NCBI RefSeq assembly: GCF_900638385.1 | Contig: NZ_LR134510.1 | Location: 558,001 to 622,000 of the forward strand | Reading direction: 5' to 3' | DNA length: 64,000 bases | DNA from: Actinobacillus delphinicola | GTDB taxonomy: Bacteria > Pseudomonadota > Gammaproteobacteria > Enterobacterales > Pasteurellaceae | In this document: positions 58,505 through 64,000 of the stretch, piece after piece | How the letters are laid out: the number at the start of each line of letters is the position of its first letter | How positions within the stretch are numbered: position 1 is the first letter of the stretch | Notes under the pieces: model-generated | Told to the model about the DNA's origin: nothing | Database searches by the model: none | The model's input: the letters and a program-made list of their open reading frames with translations, nothing else | Translations under genes and position numbers: made by a program

Positions 58505-59905
58505 ATGAAAAAATTTATCTTAGGTTGCGGTATTCTCGGTGTTATCGGCTATTTGGGGACGGTTGGGTATGTCCATAATTTTGACAAAGCCCAAACTGAA
58601 AAACTATTAAAACAGCAATATCCTGGTAAAAATCAACAAATTGCGAATATCTTACATGAAAGTGGGTGTCAAAATTGCCATACCCCAAATCCCACTTTAC
58701 CTTTTTATGCCAATATCCCTGGTTTAAATAAATTAGTTGATCTCGATATCAAACGTGGTAATCAATTATTCAATTTAAATACTTTTTTAGAAGGCTTAAA
58801 AGATCCGAGCAAAATCTCAGAGGTTGATTTAGCAAAATTAGAACATGTCTTAAAAGATAACAGCATGCCTCCTCTACGTTTTAAAATGATCCACTGGGGA
58901 AGCGGTTTAACTCAAGAAGAAAATAACCTATTACTCGATTGGATTTATGAACAGCGCCAACAAAAATTCTTACCACAAAATACGCAAGGCGTTGATGCAA
59001 AACGTAGTGTCCAACCAATCCCAAATGCCCTTTCTATTGATGCTAAAAAGGCAGCCTTAGGCAACATTTTATACCATGACGTGCGTCTTTCAGGGGATAA
59101 TACTGTTTCTTGCCACACTTGCCACCAACTAAATAATGGTGGTGTAGATGGACTTGTTACCTCTACAGGAATTAAAGGGCAAAAAGGGGGAATTAATGCT
59201 CCAACAGTATTTAATGCAGCATTTAATAAAACTCAATTCTGGGATGGTCGTGCTAAAGATCTTGCTGCACAGGCTGGAGGTCCGCCACTCAATCCAGTTG
59301 AAATGGGATCAAAAGATTGGAATGAAATCATCCATAAACTTTCTCAAGATGAGGCTCTCAAAAAACAATTCCTCGAACTTTACCCAGCTATTACGCCAGA
59401 AAATATTACGAACGCAATTGCTGAATTTGAAAAAACATTAATTACACCAAACAGTGCATTTGATAAATATCTCAAGGGTGATAAAAAAGCACTTAGTCCA
59501 AGTGCAATCAAAGGATATAAATTATTCATTGAAAATAAATGTAGCACTTGTCACGTCGGCGTTGCATTAGGTGGACAGTCTTATGAATTGTTCGGAATAT
59601 ACGATAATTATTTCGCTAATCGTAAACAACCACAAACAGATGCTGATAAAGGACGTTTCTCCCAAACACAAAACCCAGCAGATTTACATAGATTTAAAGT
59701 GCCAACGCTACGCAATGTTGCATTGACCGCACCTTATTTCCATGACGGCAGCGTAACAGATCTAGGAGAAGCGATTAAACTTATGGCACATTATCAAAGT
59801 GGTACAGATCTTACTCCAGAACAAGTTTCTGATATTAAAGCCTTCTTAGAATCTTTAACGGGCGAGTATCAAGGAAAAGTTTTAACAACTAATAAACAAA
59901 AATAA
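58505..59905 (+). CDS. Triheme quinol/cytochrome c peroxidase (YhjA/QPO type)
   Basis: Membrane-anchored periplasmic H2O2-reducing peroxidase. An N-terminal helix (residues 2-22) is followed by an extra heme domain (CQNCH) and the two-heme CcpA-like core (CHTCH, CSTCH), with PTLRNVALTAPYFHDG near the C-terminus. Three hemes plus anchor match E. coli YhjA and the quinol peroxidase of Aggregatibacter, not the diheme soluble enzyme. GGAG ends 5 nt before ATG 58505; another ATG at 58502 and a frame extension to 58478 are less likely. FNR-type promoter upstream; terminator downstream. Confidence 0.9.
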   Translation: MKKFILGCGILGVIGYLGTVGYVHNFDKAQTEKLLKQQYPGKNQQIANILHESGCQNCHTPNPTLPFYANIPGLNKLVDLDIKRGNQLFNLNTFLEGLKDPSKISEVDLAKLEHVLKDNSMPPLRFKMIHWGSGLTQEENNLLLDWIYEQRQQKFLPQNTQGVDAKRSVQPIPNALSIDAKKAALGNILYHDVRLSGDNTVSCHTCHQLNNGGVDGLVTSTGIKGQKGGINAPTVFNAAFNKTQFWDGRAKDLAAQAGGPPLNPVEMGSKDWNEIIHKLSQDEALKKQFLELYPAITPENITNAIAEFEKTLITPNSAFDKYLKGDKKALSPSAIKGYKLFIENKCSTCHVGVALGGQSYELFGIYDNYFANRKQPQTDADKGRFSQTQNPADLHRFKVPTLRNVALTAPYFHDGSVTDLGEAIKLMAHYQSGTDLTPEQVSDIKAFLESLTGEYQGKVLTTNKQK

Positions 59906-59912
59906 TATATAA

Positions 59913-59939
59913 AAAATGCCTGCATCAGCAGGCATTTTT
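59913..59939. terminator. Bidirectional terminator peroxidase / proS
   Basis: AAAATGCCTGC, loop ATCA, GCAGGCATTTTT, between convergent genes. Confidence 0.92.
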
Positions 59940-59955
59940 CTTTATGAACAACTAA

Positions 59956-61662
59956 TTAAAGAGAGGCTAAGAAAGTCATTAACTCATCTTTAGAAATTAA
60001 TAATTTTTCGCCTGTTTTACGGTTTTTATATTCAATTTGACCGTTGTTAAGGTTTTTCTCACCAATTACGATCATATGTGGCACACCGATTAATTCCATA
60101 TCCGCAAACATCACACCTGGGCGTTCATTACGGTCATCAAGAATAACTTCTACGCCTTTGAAACGTAAATCATCGTAAAGTTGTTCTGCAAATTCTTTTA
60201 CCACTTCTGATTTATGCATGTTCATTGGTACGATTGCCATTTTGAATGGTGCAATTTCATCAGTTGGCCAAATGATACCACGATCGTCATGGCTTTGTTC
60301 AATCGCAGCAGCTACAACACGACTTACACCGATACCATAGCAACCCATTGTCATCACTTGTGGGCGACCATCTTCACCTTGAACGGTTGCATTCATTGCT
60401 TCAGAGTATTTTTTACCAAGTTGGAAAATATGTGCAACTTCAATACCACGTTTGATATGAAGTGTACCTTTACCATCTGGACTTACATCACCTGCTACAA
60501 CATTACGGATATCTGCAACTTCTGCCATTGGTAAATCACGTTCCCAGTTTACATTGAAATAATGTTTACCATCTTGGTTTGCACCCATCGCAAAATCACT
60601 CATGATCGCAACGCTACGGTCAACGATAATTGGCATATTTAATTCTAATGCACCAAGCGAACCTGTACCCGCACCAACTACGGCACGAATTTCTTCATCG
60701 GTTGCAAATTCAAGTGGATCAGCAACAAGTGGATGTTTTTGTGCTTTGATCTCATTTAATTCATGATCACCACGTACCATTAATGCGATTAAAGGAGCTT
60801 CTTCGGTTGCCCCTTTAACAATAAGGGTTTTCGCAATTTTTTCTGCTTTTAATCCGTGTTCACGCACTAATTCATCAATGGTTTTTGCATTTGGCGTATC
60901 AACCAAAATCATTTCTGCTGTTGGTGCTTGACGTTCACCTACTGCAATTGCTTCTGCAAGTTCAATATTTGCTGCATAGTCAGAATCTGTTGAGAATACG
61001 ATATCGTCTTCCCCACTATCTGCTAAAACTTGGAACTCATGAGATGCATTACCGCCGATAGATCCTGTATCTGCATGCACTGCACGGAAATCTAAGCCTA
61101 AGCGTAGGAAAATGTTGCTATAAGCACGATACATTTCTTCATAAGTTTCTTGTAATGATTCGTGACTTAAATGGAAAGAATAACCATCTTGCATTAAAAA
61201 TTCACGGCTACGCATAATCCCAAAACGTGGGCGTACTTCATCACGGAATTTAGTTTGAATTTGATATAATGCAAGCGGTAATTGGCGGTATGAGGTAATT
61301 TCACGACGAACTAAATCAGTGACAACTTCTTCGTGAGTTGGTCCAAGCACGAAATCACGATTACCACGGTCAACAAAACGAAGTAATTCTGGACCATATT
61401 GTTCCCAACGTTTAGATTCCTGCCATAATTCTGCTGGTTGAACAACTGGCATTTCAATTTCTAATGCACTAGTTCTAGACATTTCATCACGAACGATGTT
61501 TTCAACTTTTTTAAGTACACGCAAGCCGGTTGGTAACCATGTATAAAGCCCTGATGCTAAAGGGCGTACCATCCCTGCACGTAACATAAGTTGGTGACTC
61601 ACAACCTGAGCATCATTTGGTGTTTCTTTCAATGTTGAAAAAAGATATTTACTTGCTCGCAT
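59956..61662 (-). CDS. proS: Prolyl-tRNA synthetase
   Basis: Bacterial-type class II synthetase (568 aa) with the YbaK-like editing insert between motifs 2 and 3. Motif 2 region [25 protein letters not shown], editing-domain AKTLIVKG, and motif 3 [17 protein letters not shown] are intact. AAGGAATTAAATAT precedes the ATG. Confidence 0.97.
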   Translation of the reverse strand: MRASKYLFSTLKETPNDAQVVSHQLMLRAGMVRPLASGLYTWLPTGLRVLKKVENIVRDEMSRTSALEIEMPVVQPAELWQESKRWEQYGPELLRFVDRGNRDFVLGPTHEEVVTDLVRREITSYRQLPLALYQIQTKFRDEVRPRFGIMRSREFLMQDGYSFHLSHESLQETYEEMYRAYSNIFLRLGLDFRAVHADTGSIGGNASHEFQVLADSGEDDIVFSTDSDYAANIELAEAIAVGERQAPTAEMILVDTPNAKTIDELVREHGLKAEKIAKTLIVKGATEEAPLIALMVRGDHELNEIKAQKHPLVADPLEFATDEEIRAVVGAGTGSLGALELNMPIIVDRSVAIMSDFAMGANQDGKHYFNVNWERDLPMAEVADIRNVVAGDVSPDGKGTLHIKRGIEVAHIFQLGKKYSEAMNATVQGEDGRPQVMTMGCYGIGVSRVVAAAIEQSHDDRGIIWPTDEIAPFKMAIVPMNMHKSEVVKEFAEQLYDDLRFKGVEVILDDRNERPGVMFADMELIGVPHMIVIGEKNLNNGQIEYKNRKTGEKLLISKDELMTFLASL

Positions 61663-61837
61663 TATATTTAATTCCTTAATTCGATATAAAAAAGTAGCGC
61701 TAGTTTACCAGTTCACAGGATTGCAATAAAGCAACCATATCAAGATTTTTGTTATCTTGCTAAGGTTCGCAATACTTTCACTTTAATACGCTATTTAGAT
61801 AAAGCGGTATTCATCCACGAATACCGTTTAGACATAA

Positions 61838-61861
61838 TTTTTTACGAAAATGAGGGCGTGT
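61838..61861 (-). repeat. Dispersed ACGCC repeat, single copy
   Basis: Minus strand ACACGCCCTCATTTTCGT followed by AAAAAAT, just downstream of dgkA. Confidence 0.7.
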
Positions 61862-61870
61862 TTTCGATTT

Positions 61871-62224
61871 TTAAAAAACTAAAATACCAAACCACGTCAC
61901 AAATAAAATGACTAATGCAACAAAAACGGCTGCGGATCCCAAATCTTTTGCTCGACCTGATAATTCATGATATTCCGTTCCAATTCGATTCACTACTGCT
62001 TCTATTCCAGTATTTAACAGTTCAACAACCAACACCAAAAGCACGGAACAAATTAGTAAAATGCATTCAATTTTATTTTTACCAAGCCATAATGCGAGTG
62101 GTACTAAAATTGCTGTTAGAATTAATTCTTGACGAAAAGCAGTCTCGCTCAATGCGGCTTTAAGTCCTTTAATTGAATAACGTGTTGAATTGATAAGATG
62201 CGTTAATCCTTTCGTTTGTTGCAT
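61871..62224 (-). CDS. dgkA: Diacylglycerol kinase
   Basis: Small inner-membrane kinase (117 aa, three transmembrane helices) recycling diacylglycerol to phosphatidic acid. VELLNTGIEAVVNRIG with the catalytic Glu and KDLGSAAVFVAL are the family signatures. It starts 14 nt after relA on the same strand, the same pairing as in H. influenzae. Confidence 0.96.
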   Translation of the reverse strand: MQQTKGLTHLINSTRYSIKGLKAALSETAFRQELILTAILVPLALWLGKNKIECILLICSVLLVLVVELLNTGIEAVVNRIGTEYHELSGRAKDLGSAAVFVALVILFVTWFGILVF

Positions 62225-62238
62225 AATTTTTCTCTTAG

Positions 62239-64000
62239 TTATAAACGTTTTGCTTCAATGACATCTGGAATTTGCGTTAATCCCAGCAAAACTTTACTCA
62301 AGCTATCGACATCGCTTAATTTAATATCCATTTGAATAATCGCTAATTGTTTTTTACTTTCTGCGTGTGTAGATACAGAAAGGACATTAATTTTATGATT
62401 GGCTAAAACCGTCGTAATATCTCGTAATAATCCATGGCGATCACTTGCTACAATCTGAATACTAATTCGAAAATCTTGAGAATATTTTTGTCCCCAATGA
62501 GCTTCGACGACACGTTCGGGATGGCTATTTTGCATCTCAATAAATTGTTCACAATCAACACGATGAATAGAAATGCCTCGCCCAAGGGTAATATAACCTG
62601 CTATGGTATCGCCATAAATAGGCTGGCAACAACCCGCCATATAGTGCAATAAATTTCCAACACCATCTACAGTAACCAATTGATTTCTATCATCTTTATT
62701 GATAACTGTCGTACGACTTGCTACTTGACGTAAAATATCTGCATCCGCTTGTTCAGCAGTCGCTTTACCTTTTTTATTTTGTAAATAATTCATCAGGTGT
62801 TGTAAACGAATATCACCAGAACCAATCCCCGCATAAAAATCATCCATATGCTTGAGGTTGTAGCGCATCAATGCATTTTTCTCAGCTTGTTTTAAATTTA
62901 GCCCCAATGCATTGACTTCATGTTCAAATTGTTCTTTGCCAAGCGGAATATCTTTCTCTCTATCCAATTTTTTAAAAAAAGCATTAATGCGACTGCGTGC
63001 TTTCGGAGTGCGAGTAAAGCCTAAATTTGGATTTACCCAATCTCGACTTGGATTTGGATTTTTCTGAGTAAGAATCTCTACCTGATCACCCATTTGTAAT
63101 TGATAGGTAAAAGGTACAATCCGCCCACCAACTTTTGCGCCGATACAGCGATGCCCAATTTGACTATGAATTGCATACGCAAAATCTAACGGCGTTGAGC
63201 CTGTTGGTAGATCTACTACCTCACCTCGTGGCGTAAAGACATAAACCCGATCGTCAAAAACTTGTGAGCGTACTTCCGCCAAGATATCGCCAGAATCCAC
63301 TATATCCGCTTGCCACGCTAAAAGTTTTCTCAACCATGCAATTTTTTCTTCATAATCTGTTTTCCCACCAACAATGCCCTCTTTGTACTTCCAATGTGCC
63401 GCAACGCCTAATTCAGCATTATCGTGCATTTGTTGGGTCCGAATTTGTATTTCGACGGGTTTATCGTCTTTTCCTAAGACAACAGTATGAATAGATTGAT
63501 AGCCATTTGGTTTCGGATTAGCAACGTAATCATCAAATTGATCTGGTAAGTGTTTAAAATGCGTATGAACTAAACCGAGTACGGCATAACAATCTTGTAA
63601 TTCTTTAACAATAATGCGTACGGCCCGCACATCATAGAGTTGTTCAAATTCCAGATGTTTTTTCTGCATTTTTTTCCAAATGCTGTAAATATGCTTTGGT
63701 CGCCCATACACATCAACTTCATAAAGATTATCTTTAAGGTATTGACGTAATTCACAAACAAAATCATCTAGATATTGTTCACGATCTAAACGACGTTCTC
63801 CAAGCAATTTTGCGATAATTCGGTAACTTTCAGGATGTAATACACGAAAACAATAATCTTCTAATTCCCATTTCAATTGTCCGATTCCAAGACGATTCGC
63901 AAGTGGTGCATAAATATTACTGCATTCTTTTGCCGCTAATTCCCGTTCTTCTTGAGTATGATTATGAGCATCATCACGTAAGAAAATAATCCGTTCAGCC
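62239..64000 (-). CDS. relA: (p)ppGpp synthetase RelA (C-terminal part, cut by window edge)
   Basis: Ribosome-associated (p)ppGpp synthetase of the stringent response. The frame is open to base 64000, giving about 587 of some 740 residues; the start lies beyond the window. The pseudo-hydrolase end (ANRLGIGQLKWELEDYCF) is followed by the synthetase (YDVRAVRIIV, NGYQSIHTVVLG, HWKYKEG), the TGS domain (VYVFTPRGEVVDLPTGSTPLDFAY), a zinc-finger-like region with GCCQP, and an ACT domain. The hydrolase motifs of SpoT cannot be judged fully because that part is missing, but context with dgkA supports RelA. Confidence 0.95.
   Translation of the reverse strand, partial: AERIIFLRDDAHNHTQEERELAAKECSNIYAPLANRLGIGQLKWELEDYCFRVLHPESYRIIAKLLGERRLDREQYLDDFVCELRQYLKDNLYEVDVYGRPKHIYSIWKKMQKKHLEFEQLYDVRAVRIIVKELQDCYAVLGLVHTHFKHLPDQFDDYVANPKPNGYQSIHTVVLGKDDKPVEIQIRTQQMHDNAELGVAAHWKYKEGIVGGKTDYEEKIAWLRKLLAWQADIVDSGDILAEVRSQVFDDRVYVFTPRGEVVDLPTGSTPLDFAYAIHSQIGHRCIGAKVGGRIVPFTYQLQMGDQVEILTQKNPNPSRDWVNPNLGFTRTPKARSRINAFFKKLDREKDIPLGKEQFEHEVNALGLNLKQAEKNALMRYNLKHMDDFYAGIGSGDIRLQHLMNYLQNKKGKATAEQADADILRQVASRTTVINKDDRNQLVTVDGVGNLLHYMAGCCQPIYGDTIAGYITLGRGISIHRVDCEQFIEMQNSHPERVVEAHWGQKYSQDFRISIQIVASDRHGLLRDITTVLANHKINVLSVSTHAESKKQLAIIQMDIKLSDVDSLSKVLLGLTQIPDVIEAKRL

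Overview
The window is a 64 kb piece of a low-GC gammaproteobacterial chromosome that reads as Pasteurellaceae, close to Haemophilus/Aggregatibacter. Supporting this: a fused citXG in the citCDEF cluster, the order mutY-yggX-mltC, a complete nqrABCDEF-apbE-nqrM set, dgkA beside relA, gloA-rnt, and proteins that closely resemble Haemophilus homologues as I remember them. No species call is possible by eye. Unusually for the family, I found no intact Hin-type uptake signal (AAGTGCGGT) and only one exact Apl-type copy. Instead a short intergenic repeat built on ACGCCYYRATTTTC occurs about nine times.

Layout. 1-4948: citrate lyase cluster (citC cut by the left edge, citD, citE, citF, citXG). 4953-11058: minus-strand aroQ-like chorismate mutase, transketolase, rluA and rapA. 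11331-15715: fadD, mutY, yggX and mltC on the plus strand. 15759-18654: yhiN/rdsA, serC and tmaR. 18787-20890: three tandem tRNA-Val genes, gltX and tRNA-Ala. 20991-25429: metJ (C-terminally truncated), galU, csrA and alaS. 25599-28145: a CysJ-like diflavin reductase and a single-domain PAS protein, divergent from an NsrR-like Rrf2 regulator, with a near-perfect NsrR-type operator between them. 28198-36647: mnmA, then the Na+-NQR operon with its maturation factors. 37333-40617: cysteine desulfidase (cyuA-like), a YheO-type regulator and a CyuP-like transporter. 40875-43144: tRNA-Asn, tRNA-Phe, pdxY and accA. 43400-49165: gloA, rnt, a small leader-like ORF, a Na+/H+-antiporter-family transporter, recJ, mtn and a membrane protein. 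49223-51836: a betaine-type ABC importer with a fused binding protein and permease. 52108-58328: a periplasmic molybdo-iron-sulfur dehydrogenase (large subunit, small subunit, triheme cytochrome c) with its XdhC- and MocA-type cofactor proteins. 58505-59905: a triheme quinol peroxidase behind an FNR-type promoter. 59956-64000: proS, dgkA and relA (cut by the right edge).

Together the genes suggest a host-associated facultative anaerobe. It has sodium-motive respiration (NQR), citrate cleavage, cysteine catabolism, nitrosative-stress sensing, and two periplasmic redox modules that exchange electrons with the quinone/cytochrome c pool: the Mo enzyme feeding electrons in and the quinol peroxidase using them on H2O2. 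The least-described parts are the NsrR-box/PAS/diflavin unit, the substrate-unknown Mo dehydrogenase operon, the dispersed hairpin repeat, the truncated MetJ and two leader regions that may be attenuators (before nqrA and before the 44791 transporter).
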